64,000 nt of DNA from Bacteroidota bacterium (GTDB lineage Bacteria; Bacteroidota; Bacteroidia; Chitinophagales; BACL12): NCBI GenBank assembly GCA_016706255.1, contig JADJJZ010000006.1:682001-746000 (forward strand). Direction: 5' to 3'. The notes beneath the pieces are model-generated. The model was not told the DNA's origin and did no database searches. It saw nothing but the letters and a program-made list of their open reading frames with translations. Both the position numbers and the translations under genes were made by a program. Below, piece after piece: positions 53,977 through 62,356 of the stretch (the first letter of the stretch is position 1; each line of letters opens with the position of its first letter).

Positions 53977-55500
53977 ATGAAAAGAAATCTGCAGCCTGTA
54001 ATGCTTTTAGTGCTTACAGTATTAGTTGTTTCACTTTCAACTTCCTGTAAAAAACGGTCGTCGGTTACCAATTTCAAGTATAACGACACCAAATGGGGAG
54101 GTTTTGAAGCCCACAAATTCGATGGTCAGGCCACCGGGCCTAACTTAGTTTTGGTTCAGGGCGGTACCGTTACGCAGGGTGTTACCGAGCAGGACGTTAC
54201 CTTTGAATACAACAACATTCCTCGTCGTGTTACTGTTTCTTCCTTCTATATGGATGAAACTGAAATCTCAAACTTACACTACCGCGAGTATGTGTATTGG
54301 GTAACTAAACAGTTTCCTGATTTCCCTGAGGTAATCAAAAACTCTTTACCGGATACACTGGTATGGCGCGAAGAACTTGCGTTCAACGAACCATATGTGC
54401 AGTATTATTTCCGCCACCCATCTTACCAAAACTACCCTGTTGTAGGTGTTTCCTGGTTACAGGCTACTGAGTTTTGTAAATGGAGAGGTGACCGTGTGAA
54501 CGAGATGATTCTTGCCGAAAACAAGTACATCACGCCAAACACAATGGGAACCGGTGAAGATAATTTCACTTCTGAAACTTACTTATCACAACAGTATACT
54601 ACCAATATCAAAAAAGGTAAAAAAGATTACAGCCCTTACGCTGCTGACCCTAAAATGGGACGTTATGTGCGTATGGAAGATGGTGTACTTTTACCTGACT
54701 ACCGTTTACCAACTGAAGCTGAATGGGAATTTGCTGCTCTTGGTTTAGTTGGTAACCGCGTTACCGGAAACGAGATGATTACCGATCGCCGTATTTATCC
54801 ATGGGATGGTACTTCATTGCGTGAACCTTCTGCAAAAGAAAAATGGGCTCAAGGTAAAATGCTTGCAAACTACAAACGCGGTCGAGGTGACTATGCGGGT
54901 GTTGCCGGTAAATTAAACGATAACTCTATTATTACAGCTCCTGTTTATTCATTCATGCCTAACGATTACGGTATATATAATATGGCCGGAAACGTTAACG
55001 AATGGGTTGCCGATGTTTATCGCCCGAATACTTATTTTGATGAAGAGGACCTAAACCCGTTCCGTGGTAATGAATATATGACCCGCGAATTGGATGAAGA
55101 TAACTATCCATTATTAGATTCATTAGGTCGTATTCGTTATCGCCCTGTGAAAGACGAAGAAGCTGTTAACCGTCGTAACTATAAAAAAGGTTATGTAGTT
55201 GATTACCTCGATGGTGACTCAACATCATATGTAACTTACGATTATGGTAAAACAACTTTAATCAGCGATAATGCACGTGTATACAAAGGTGGCTCATGGG
55301 CTGATGAAGCATTCTGGTGTTCACCCGGCTCACGTCGTTATCTTGAAGAAGATAAATCGACTGCTACAATCGGTTTCCGTTGTTGTATGATTCGCCTAGG
55401 TGGTGATGTTGATAATGAAACCAAAGGTGGTAACAACTTCAAGAAAACCAAAAAACAACAAAAAGTAAATAAGACCAACAGAAATATGAATAAATTCTGA
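53977..55500 (+). CDS. gldJ: Gliding-motility/T9SS lipoprotein GldJ
   Basis: 507 residues with lipoprotein signal MKRNLQPVMLLVLTVLVVSL ... STSC (acylated Cys near 24). The SUMF1/formylglycine-generating-enzyme-like fold follows: GPNLVLVQGGTVTQGVTEQD, SSFYMDETEISNLHYREYVY, VVGVSWLQATEFCKWRGDRV, YNMAGNVNEWVADVY and GGSWADEAFWCSPGSR. GldJ is a periplasmic-face outer-membrane lipoprotein that stabilises GldK and the gliding/T9SS machinery; the SUMF1 fold is structural here. Its place next to porU and porP/SprF, and followed by murF, supports the call. A strong terminator follows. Confidence 0.92.
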   Translation: MKRNLQPVMLLVLTVLVVSLSTSCKKRSSVTNFKYNDTKWGGFEAHKFDGQATGPNLVLVQGGTVTQGVTEQDVTFEYNNIPRRVTVSSFYMDETEISNLHYREYVYWVTKQFPDFPEVIKNSLPDTLVWREELAFNEPYVQYYFRHPSYQNYPVVGVSWLQATEFCKWRGDRVNEMILAENKYITPNTMGTGEDNFTSETYLSQQYTTNIKKGKKDYSPYAADPKMGRYVRMEDGVLLPDYRLPTEAEWEFAALGLVGNRVTGNEMITDRRIYPWDGTSLREPSAKEKWAQGKMLANYKRGRGDYAGVAGKLNDNSIITAPVYSFMPNDYGIYNMAGNVNEWVADVYRPNTYFDEEDLNPFRGNEYMTRELDEDNYPLLDSLGRIRYRPVKDEEAVNRRNYKKGYVVDYLDGDSTSYVTYDYGKTTLISDNARVYKGGSWADEAFWCSPGSRRYLEEDKSTATIGFRCCMIRLGGDVDNETKGGNNFKKTKKQQKVNKTNRNMNKF

Positions 55501-55522
55501 TGTGTTGGTAAAAGAAATACGA

Positions 55523-55551
55523 GCCTTCCGTAACTTACGGAAGGCTTTTTT
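55523..55551 (+). terminator. Rho-independent terminator
   Basis: GCCTTCCGTAA / TTACGGAAGGC (55523-55533, 55535-55545) followed by a T-run. It lies between gldJ and murF, only 14 bases before the murF ATG, so murF expression needs read-through or a promoter inside this region. Confidence 0.88.
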
Positions 55552-55565
55552 ATTTTTACTGCCTT

Positions 55566-56846
55566 ATGCAAAATCAAATCGAACAACTTTATCAGCTTTT
55601 TCTTCAGTCAACCGGTGTAACTATCGATAACAGAAAAATTTCCGGTGGTGAAATGTTTTTTGGCTTGCAGGGAGATAAAGTAAACGGTAGTATATATGCA
55701 AAAGCTGCTTTAGATAATGGTGCCTTATGTTGTGTGATAAATGATGACCAATATAAAATAAATGAAAAGTGTATTGTAGTTGAAGATGTTTTAATTGCCT
55801 TACAATTACTGGCAGCAAAATATCGGAGCACATTTAATTTTCCGGTATTGGCTTTAACCGGCTCAAACGGTAAAACAACAACTAAAGAATTAATAGCAGC
55901 AGTATTATCAAAAAAATATCGCGTATCAGCAACCAAAGGGAATTTGAATAATCATATCGGAGTTCCCTTAACTATTTTATCTGTTCCAAAAGATTGCAAT
56001 TTTGCTGTAATTGAAATGGGTGCTAATCATCAAAAAGAAATTGGAGGTTATTGCAAGTATGCTAATCCCGATTTTGCATTAATTACCAATATTGGAAAAG
56101 CACATCTAGAAGGTTTTGGGGGGATAGAAGGTGTGTTAAAAGGTAAATCAGAATTATTTGAATTCGTGCTGCAAAAAAATGGAATTTTATTTATTAATAG
56201 CGGCGAGAAAAAATTAAAGGCATTATTTTCAGATTACCCAAAAATGATAACTTACGGGTTTGAAGCTAATGATTATGCCAGTGGCAAGATGATAATAGGA
56301 GATGAATTTGCACAATTAATTTTAGATGATAACATTACTATTCAGTCGCATTTAGTTGGCGATTATAACAATAATAATATTATGGCAGCTGCTTGTATTG
56401 GGAAATACTTTGGCGTAGAAGTGGAGGACATTAAAGCAGCCATTGAAGCTTATCAACCCGATAACAACCGCAGCGAGTTAAAAGAAGTAGGTGGCAATTA
56501 TTTTATTATGGATGCTTATAATGCGAATCCATCGAGCATGCAGGCTGCCATTGAAAATTTTTCAAAATTAAACGCGACGCATAAAATTGCCATATTAGGT
56601 GATATGCTGGAACTGGGCGATTATGCTGTTGCAGAACACCAGGCTATTATGGATTTGGTATTAAAAAGTAATGTCACTAAGGTAGTTACGGTAGGTCCTG
56701 TATTTGCAGCTTTATCAAATAAAAATGTTTTGGCATTTCCGGATGCAGCAGCAGCAAAAAAATGGTATGCTGCACAAGCATTTAAAGGAGCAACTATTTT
56801 ATTAAAAGGCTCGCGCGGTATGCATCTCGAAGAAATAATCAGTTGA
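55566..56846 (+). CDS. murF: UDP-N-acetylmuramoyl-tripeptide--D-Ala-D-Ala ligase
   Basis: 426 residues. N-terminal domain with ISGGEMFFGLQGDKVNGS, central Mur ligase ATPase with P-loop LTGSNGKTTTKEL (about 97-109) and EMGANHQKEI, and C-terminal domain with MDAYNANPSSMQAA and LGDMLELGDYAVAEH, the MurF-specific signature. It adds D-Ala-D-Ala to UDP-MurNAc-tripeptide, the last cytoplasmic peptidoglycan-precursor step. ATG at 55566 fits family length. Close after gldJ but separated by a terminator. Confidence 0.95.
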   Translation: MQNQIEQLYQLFLQSTGVTIDNRKISGGEMFFGLQGDKVNGSIYAKAALDNGALCCVINDDQYKINEKCIVVEDVLIALQLLAAKYRSTFNFPVLALTGSNGKTTTKELIAAVLSKKYRVSATKGNLNNHIGVPLTILSVPKDCNFAVIEMGANHQKEIGGYCKYANPDFALITNIGKAHLEGFGGIEGVLKGKSELFEFVLQKNGILFINSGEKKLKALFSDYPKMITYGFEANDYASGKMIIGDEFAQLILDDNITIQSHLVGDYNNNNIMAAACIGKYFGVEVEDIKAAIEAYQPDNNRSELKEVGGNYFIMDAYNANPSSMQAAIENFSKLNATHKIAILGDMLELGDYAVAEHQAIMDLVLKSNVTKVVTVGPVFAALSNKNVLAFPDAAAAKKWYAAQAFKGATILLKGSRGMHLEEIIS

Positions 56847-56898
56847 ATGATTTCCGAAACAATATTTCCGCTTAAAAATTATTTCTTGCAATAAATAA

Positions 56899-58059
56899 TT
56901 ATCCCAATTTATGAAAAATGCGTAACCATTTTTCAGGCACATCATTTTTAACAGCAGCCTCATAATCTTCATAAGCACATGGTACTAATTGATGGCGTTC
57001 AAATCGCTGTTGCACTATAAAAGGAACCTCTACCCACCAACGACCGGTTTTCATACTTTTCCAAAATGTGAGGTCGTATTCATTATCGGCAATATTGACA
57101 ATATATTTTGTAAAATCTTTTTCTGAAACAATTGGGTAATCACTTTTGCGATTATAATAACCATCTACAAAATACCAAATCATTTGTGCGATAAGCTGAG
57201 CCGTTAATTCCTGATTATCAAACATCGGGTTGTACTCATAAATACCAAGGGAAGTAATTTTATCGCTCATCCCTGCGTAACGCATAATCTGACACATTTC
57301 TTCACCCGATAATCCGTTTGGTGTAGCGTGAGCATGCCCGGGTGCATCTGCTCCGCGAATTGCAGATATGTCGATACTCAAAATATCTGCATCGCGTACC
57401 TCTGGTTCTGCGAATTGAATATTTTCTTTTATTCTGCCCAATCGGATAGCATCAAAATATAATGCATCAACTGCTTTAATAATTTCGGGAGAATTAAAAT
57501 GCGACTGATAAGCTATGCCTGAATAATTAAATAAATATTTGGGTTCGTAATTAAAAATGTTTTGAATCCAGGTTCTTGCTGCCGGTAAATATTCAGGATC
57601 ATCTAAATCGATACGTTCATCTATCACCATTAAATTAATGGCCTGCCCTAAAAATTCATAACCTGCATATTGGCCTATGGTAACATCCTGGCTGCCTCCA
57701 ATAATTATAGGTAAAATTTGCTGACCCAGAAACCATTCCATTACCATTTTTAGATTTTGGTAAGTTTCTTCGGGTGTTTCACCAACCAAAACATCACCGG
57801 CATCCATCACTTGAAGCGGATAATCGTTTATGGCTAATTTATAAAGGTGCTGACGAATTATATCTGCTCCGGTGGCACATCCGCTGTTTTGCAGACTACC
57901 ACGACCTTCATTTACTCCTATAATGGCAATTAAACATCCATTGGTATCCGGTAATTCGCCGGTATTAATATTAATTTTTTTCCCCCAATGATAGTTTTGA
58001 AGCGTCCAGTCGTTCAAAAATTCCTTTATACGAACGGGAGTAAGGAGTTTATTTATCAT
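56899..58059 (-). CDS. Arginase/formimidoylglutamase-fold protein with altered metal site
   Basis: 386 residues from ATG 58059 (MINKLLTPVRIKEF); GTG 58107 is also in frame but adds 16 residues without support. The fold is ureohydrolase-like: GVNEGRGSLQNSGCATGADI, PIIIGGSQDVTIGQY, LMVIDERIDLDD and ILSIDISAIRGADAPGHAHA correspond to the four metal motifs of arginases. The canonical GGDHS reads GGSQD, DAHxD reads DERID and SxDxD reads SIDIS, so about three of six Mn ligands are replaced. Such Bacteroidota proteins are often annotated formimidoylglutamase, but activity is doubtful from these residues. Confidence 0.75.
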   Translation of the reverse strand: MINKLLTPVRIKEFLNDWTLQNYHWGKKININTGELPDTNGCLIAIIGVNEGRGSLQNSGCATGADIIRQHLYKLAINDYPLQVMDAGDVLVGETPEETYQNLKMVMEWFLGQQILPIIIGGSQDVTIGQYAGYEFLGQAINLMVIDERIDLDDPEYLPAARTWIQNIFNYEPKYLFNYSGIAYQSHFNSPEIIKAVDALYFDAIRLGRIKENIQFAEPEVRDADILSIDISAIRGADAPGHAHATPNGLSGEEMCQIMRYAGMSDKITSLGIYEYNPMFDNQELTAQLIAQMIWYFVDGYYNRKSDYPIVSEKDFTKYIVNIADNEYDLTFWKSMKTGRWWVEVPFIVQQRFERHQLVPCAYEDYEAAVKNDVPEKWLRIFHKLG

Positions 58060-58236
58060 GGTATAAAATTGAGGTATAAATTGAAATGCTTGCACATCGC
58101 TTTTCACCTCAACTTTTTCAGGTTGTCTATTTATTCAGTCATTTCAGCATTTTGATAAGTTGATGCGGCGCTCAACCGGCCGTTTACGGAAGCGACTCAA
58201 TCAATTTTATTTACTTTTGTAACAAATACAGGCAAT

Positions 58237-59316
58237 ATGCAAGGGTTTTTTGATTCGGAATTTCTTCACAATACAATACGGCAATGGACCTGGCTGGCGG
58301 GTGTCATTCTGTTTGTGATATTATTCAAAAAGTATATTTCCAAAATGATTAGTCTGCTATTATTCAAAATAGTAGAAAAAACAGAAGCCGGCGACCTTGT
58401 TGAAGAATTTTTGCGCCTTATATTAAAACCGCTTCAATATTTTATTGTATTACAAACAATTTACTTCGGTGTAAAAACACTGCATTATCCTTTTGTTGAA
58501 AATGATGAAGTTGTAAAAAGTTATGTAATCAGCTTTTTATATGGCGCATACCGCTTATTGCTAATATTTAATGCTGCTTGGATTGTTTCTCGCATTGGCG
58601 ATTTTTTTGTTTTGGTGTTAAAACATCGCGCAGCAAAAACAGAAGACCCATGGGATGATCAGTTAGTTGTTTTTTTGAAAGACCTCATACGAATGCTGGT
58701 GTGGACTATTGCATTTTTAAGTGTGTTAGGTGTTGTTTTCGGTGTAAATATATATTCAATAGTTGCCGGTGCGGGAATTGCCGGAATTGCCATCGCCTTT
58801 GCGGCGCAGGAAACATTACAAAATGTATTCGGCAGTATTTCAATTTTTACGGAAAAACCATTTGTAATCGGCGATTTAATCGAAACCGAAGGTATAACAG
58901 GGAAGGTAGTTAAGGTTGGATTTCGCAGCACGCGTGTAAGAACTATTGATACCGCTTACATGACAATACCAAATAAAAATATTGTAAACAATAAACTGAG
59001 CAATTTAACAAGAAGAACTTCGCGGCGTATAATATTAAATTTAGGATTGAGTTACAACACTACATCACAACAATTACTACAAATAGTAAACGAAATAAAG
59101 ACATACGGTGAAAACCATCCACAAAAAAATGAAGAAATAAATGTTGCCGTAAATAATTTCGGCACCTATGCAATTGAAGTGTTGGTAGAAATGCACTTTA
59201 ATTACATGGAGTGGGAAAAATATGTTGTTTTACGCAATGAAGTGTTGCTTAAAATAAATGATATTGTTAAAAACAACGAAGCTGAATTTGCTGTGCAGTC
59301 GGGCGTTGTGAAATAA
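58237..59316 (+). CDS. MscS-family mechanosensitive ion channel
   Basis: 359 residues with four membrane helices in the first 200 residues. The pore helix and following beta domain carry the MscS hallmark: VNIYSIVAGAGIAGIAIAFA, AAQETLQNVFGSISIFTEKP and FVIGDLIETEGITGKVVKVG. It opens on membrane tension to release solutes during osmotic down-shock. TACTTTTG at 58212-58219 is a -7-like box, 17 bases before ATG 58237. Single gene, with the minus-strand terminator of the convergent gene just beyond. Confidence 0.93.
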   Translation: MQGFFDSEFLHNTIRQWTWLAGVILFVILFKKYISKMISLLLFKIVEKTEAGDLVEEFLRLILKPLQYFIVLQTIYFGVKTLHYPFVENDEVVKSYVISFLYGAYRLLLIFNAAWIVSRIGDFFVLVLKHRAAKTEDPWDDQLVVFLKDLIRMLVWTIAFLSVLGVVFGVNIYSIVAGAGIAGIAIAFAAQETLQNVFGSISIFTEKPFVIGDLIETEGITGKVVKVGFRSTRVRTIDTAYMTIPNKNIVNNKLSNLTRRTSRRIILNLGLSYNTTSQQLLQIVNEIKTYGENHPQKNEEINVAVNNFGTYAIEVLVEMHFNYMEWEKYVVLRNEVLLKINDIVKNNEAEFAVQSGVVK

Positions 59317-59342
59317 AAAAGGCTGCCCCCGAAGAGACAGCC
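59314..59342 (-). terminator. Rho-independent terminator with UUCG tetraloop, minus strand
   Basis: On the minus strand the stem GGCTGTCTC / GGGGCAGCC (59334-59342, 59321-59329) closes with two G-U-type wobbles around TTCG and is followed by six T. It belongs to the YHYH-domain gene ending at 59365. Confidence 0.85.
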
Positions 59343-59364
59343 CTGGCTTCATTGTGTAAATATT

Positions 59365-60600
59365 TTAATTATGCGTAATCATAAGTTTTTCAATTCCGCA
59401 TGCTTCATTATTTTCTAATTTGATAAAATACATACCCTGCATTAAATTACTCAGATTTAAAGGGTAAGTAATTCCCGGTTGTAAATTATCTTGTGCGAAA
59501 ACAATATTACCGGCCATATCTGTTATTGTAGCGTGAATATTATTTTGGTAAGAAGGCGCAATGTATAAATAAACAAAATCGTGCGCAGGATTTGGATACG
59601 TTAACATTTCTATTTCATCCTTGCTTGTTCCGATAGAACTATATGTAATTACAGTTTCATCTATTTCGTTGTGACCTGAAAAAGTACCGGTATTGCCGGA
59701 TTGTACTTTTCCATAATAAGTATCAGCAATGGTATAAGGATATACCGGAATTCCGGTTTCATTTACAGTAACAAAATAGGCATATGTTCCTTGCGGATAT
59801 TCAGGTGTAATGCAAAAACGTCCGTTATGTGCATCCAAAGTTCCGCTGCCGGCAACGTATACATAATCTTCTACATAGTGTCCGAGCGGATAATTGTTCG
59901 ATACTTTTGGCCCCCATAACGATTCTTCCAGCAAAGTGCCATCTGGCAATGTATTGCGTTCAGAAATTTGTCGTAACTGATATGATGAGGTCATACGAAC
60001 AATTGCACCGCTTCCATCAGGATTTTCATTTGCATATGCACCATAAATTGGATAGCCATCGAAAGCAAAACCCAAAATTGGTGAATGCGCACCTGCATCA
60101 TTTGCGTCATATAAACAGGAAGGGGCTATATAATTATAAAACTCACCGTTTTCGGAAGCATACCCGTCGCAATCAGTTGCTTCCGGTGACATAGTTCGTG
60201 CATTGTCAACGTGCCAGATATTATTCCCATGATAACTTGCCTCACCAATTCGATTAAAAACACTCACTCCATTCGACCAAACTCCAATTCGACCAATACT
60301 GATTGGTGTTAAATTGTTTAATTCAGGTTCAGGGTTGCGGGTAATTTTAAAAACAAAATTTTGGTTCGGCGCTAAAGTCGGGTCATCCCAGGGTCCGATA
60401 TCGTAACCGGGAATTGCTTCACAACTGATATACACATCATCATCCGTGTATTGCACTTGTTCCACATTGGTTTCCAGAATGTCGTGCCAGGAAGCCGAGT
60501 TCGCATTAACCAGCCAGGAGGTCACCTCCGGCGAGAGCTGTGCATAGGCGTTCGCCATAGTACATAGCATTAGTACTTGTAGTGTAGTTCTTTTCATCAT
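59365..60600 (-). CDS. Secreted YHYH-domain protein with T9SS sorting domain
   Basis: 411 residues with signal peptide MMKRTTLQVLMLCTMANAYA. A YHYH-type domain lies at about 130-290: ILGFAFDGYPIYGAYANENP, SSYQLR and GRFCITPEYPQGTYAYFVTV are characteristic segments. A type A T9SS sorting domain (LTYPNPAHDFVYLYI ... GMYFIKL) ends the protein. The YHYH domain is of unknown biochemical role, found in secreted bacterial and eukaryotic proteins. Transcribed alone with a good terminator. Confidence 0.82.
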   Translation of the reverse strand: MMKRTTLQVLMLCTMANAYAQLSPEVTSWLVNANSASWHDILETNVEQVQYTDDDVYISCEAIPGYDIGPWDDPTLAPNQNFVFKITRNPEPELNNLTPISIGRIGVWSNGVSVFNRIGEASYHGNNIWHVDNARTMSPEATDCDGYASENGEFYNYIAPSCLYDANDAGAHSPILGFAFDGYPIYGAYANENPDGSGAIVRMTSSYQLRQISERNTLPDGTLLEESLWGPKVSNNYPLGHYVEDYVYVAGSGTLDAHNGRFCITPEYPQGTYAYFVTVNETGIPVYPYTIADTYYGKVQSGNTGTFSGHNEIDETVITYSSIGTSKDEIEMLTYPNPAHDFVYLYIAPSYQNNIHATITDMAGNIVFAQDNLQPGITYPLNLSNLMQGMYFIKLENNEACGIEKLMITHN

Positions 60601-60753
60601 ACTTGAATATTTAAAAAAGGATAACTTTTATAAAAATACCACTGTAGATAATGCTGAGCAATCCACTGATTATCAATCGATAATACGAATTGTAGTTAAA
60701 ATGATACAAAACCTTACCCTTCAAGCACAAAAACTAACTTTTGAATGACTGTA

Positions 60754-61140
60754 GAGCTCCGAATGGGCAATTAGCTAATTAGCTGATTAGCTAATGGGGT
60801 TCGGTGTTTGAATGCCATTCTTGCTCAAATTCGGCTGTTCATTGGTACTTCGTCACGGGTCAATATTGATTGACCCCAACCGGAGCTCCGAATTAAATTT
60901 TAGCTCAAAATTCGGCTGTTCCATTGGTACATCGGTACATTCACCCATCGGTACATTTTCCGGCTGTTCCATTGGTACATCGTCACGGGTCAATATTGAT
61001 TGACCCCAACCGGAGCTCCGAATGGGCAATTAGCAAATTAGCTGATTAGCAAATTAGCTGATGGGGTTCGGTGTTTTAATGCCATTCTTACTCAAATTCG
61101 GCTGTTCATTGGTACATCGGTACATTCGCACATTGGTACA
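60754..61140. repeat. Mosaic direct repeats in a non-coding gap
   Basis: Segments reading GAGCTCCGAATGGGCAATTA ... AATGCCATTCTT.CTCAAATT then CGGCTGTTCATTGGTAC occur at about 60754-60848 and 61013-61112. A second segment, CGGCTGTTCCATTGGTACAT with GGGTCAATATTGATTGACCC, occurs twice in between. CGGCTGTT recurs four times. No gene is credible between 60601 and 61199, although spurious ORFs span the repeats. Confidence 0.75.
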
Positions 61141-61184
61141 TCAAAATTCACATTCAAATATTCCTCTTTCCGCTTTCAACTCCG

Positions 61185-61192
61185 TAACTTTG
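61185..61192 (+). promoter_or_regulatory. -7-like promoter box before carA
   Basis: TAACTTTG, a perfect TAnnTTTG, ending seven bases before the carA ATG. If used, the transcript would start at or very near the initiation codon. Confidence 0.4.
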
Positions 61193-61199
61193 CTTTTTA

Positions 61200-62297
61200 A
61201 TGGAAAATTTCGAAAAAGTTCCGGCAGTCATTCTTCTTGCAGACGGGACCGCCTTTCATGGCTACAGCGCCGGTAAAATCGGCACAACAACAGGTGAAAT
61301 TTGCTTTAATACCGGCATGACGGGCTATCAGGAGATATTTACCGATCCCAGTTATTTTGGTCAGATATTGGTGATGACCAACGCCCATATTGGTAACTAT
61401 GGTACTATTGCAAGTGAGGTGGAATCTGCTTCAATTAAAATTTCAGGCCTGGCAGTTAAAAATTTTACTAACCAGTTTTCCCGTCGCAAAACTGAAAATT
61501 CTATTCAGGATTACCTGATCGAAGAAAATCTGGTTGCCATTTCTGATGTTGATACTAGAGCTATTGTTCGCCACATCAGAAGCAAAGGTGCCATGAACTG
61601 TATCATCAGCAGCGAAACAACGGATATCAATATCTTAAAAACCAAATTGAACGAAGTTCCCGATATGAATGGTCTGGAACTGGCAAGTATGGTTTCTACA
61701 ACTACACCGTATTTTATTGGTGATTCAGGCGCTGAAAAAAAGGTTATTGTATATGATTTTGGTGTGAAAAAAAGTATTTTAGATAACATCGCAATTCGTG
61801 GATGTTATTTGAAAGTAGTTCCTGCCAAAACCAAATTTGAAGATACACTCGATTTTAAAGCAGATGGCTATTTTATTTCAAATGGCCCCGGCGATCCGGC
61901 AAGTATGGGTTATGCTGTTGAAACAGTTAAACAAATTTTACAAAACGATAAACCATTATTTGGAATTTGTTTAGGACAACAATTGTTAGGTTTGGCAAAT
62001 GGTGTTACTACTTATAAAATGCATCATGGTCACCGCGGTTGTAATCATCCTGTTAAAAATTTAATTACCGGATTAAGTGAAATAACAACTCAAAATCATG
62101 GTTTTAGTATTAAGGAAGAAGATATGCGTGCATCTAAAAATATGGAAATAACACATATCAATTTAAATGATAATACTATCGAAGGATTTCGTTTAACAGA
62201 TAAAAAAGCATTTAGTGTACAATACCATCCCGAAGCAACACCGGGACCACACGATGCACGTTATTTATTTGATGATTTCATAAAACTCATGAATTAA
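61200..62297 (+). CDS. carA: Carbamoyl-phosphate synthase small (glutaminase) subunit
   Basis: 365 residues. CarA N-terminal domain (ADGTAFHGYSAGKIGTTTGE, NTGMTGYQEIFTDPSYFGQ), then a class I glutamine amidotransferase with nucleophile Cys in LFGICLGQQLLGL (about C257) and the His/Glu pair in QYHPEATPGP (about 342-345). It supplies ammonia from glutamine to CarB for carbamoyl phosphate (arginine and pyrimidine synthesis). carB is not adjacent in this window. The ATG at 61200 follows the TAACTTTG box closely. Confidence 0.96.
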   Translation: MENFEKVPAVILLADGTAFHGYSAGKIGTTTGEICFNTGMTGYQEIFTDPSYFGQILVMTNAHIGNYGTIASEVESASIKISGLAVKNFTNQFSRRKTENSIQDYLIEENLVAISDVDTRAIVRHIRSKGAMNCIISSETTDINILKTKLNEVPDMNGLELASMVSTTTPYFIGDSGAEKKVIVYDFGVKKSILDNIAIRGCYLKVVPAKTKFEDTLDFKADGYFISNGPGDPASMGYAVETVKQILQNDKPLFGICLGQQLLGLANGVTTYKMHHGHRGCNHPVKNLITGLSEITTQNHGFSIKEEDMRASKNMEITHINLNDNTIEGFRLTDKKAFSVQYHPEATPGPHDARYLFDDFIKLMN

Positions 62298-62356
62298 AAA
62301 ACCACTGTAAAAACACATCATACATTACTCATTACTCATCACTCATAACTCATTCT
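62298..62356. repeat. CTCATTACTCATC-type repeat between carA and eno
   Basis: Tandem degenerate units (CATTACTCATTACTCATCAC, TCATAACTCATTC) fill most of the 59-bp gap and end three bases before the enolase ATG. The same text appears in the gaps at 11.8-12.3, 23.04 and 25.15 kb. Confidence 0.65.

Noticed and set aside
60812..61276. Short plus-strand ORFs (63 and 71 residues)
   Set aside because: They lie in the mosaic repeats and overlap the carA start; their sequence is repeat text.
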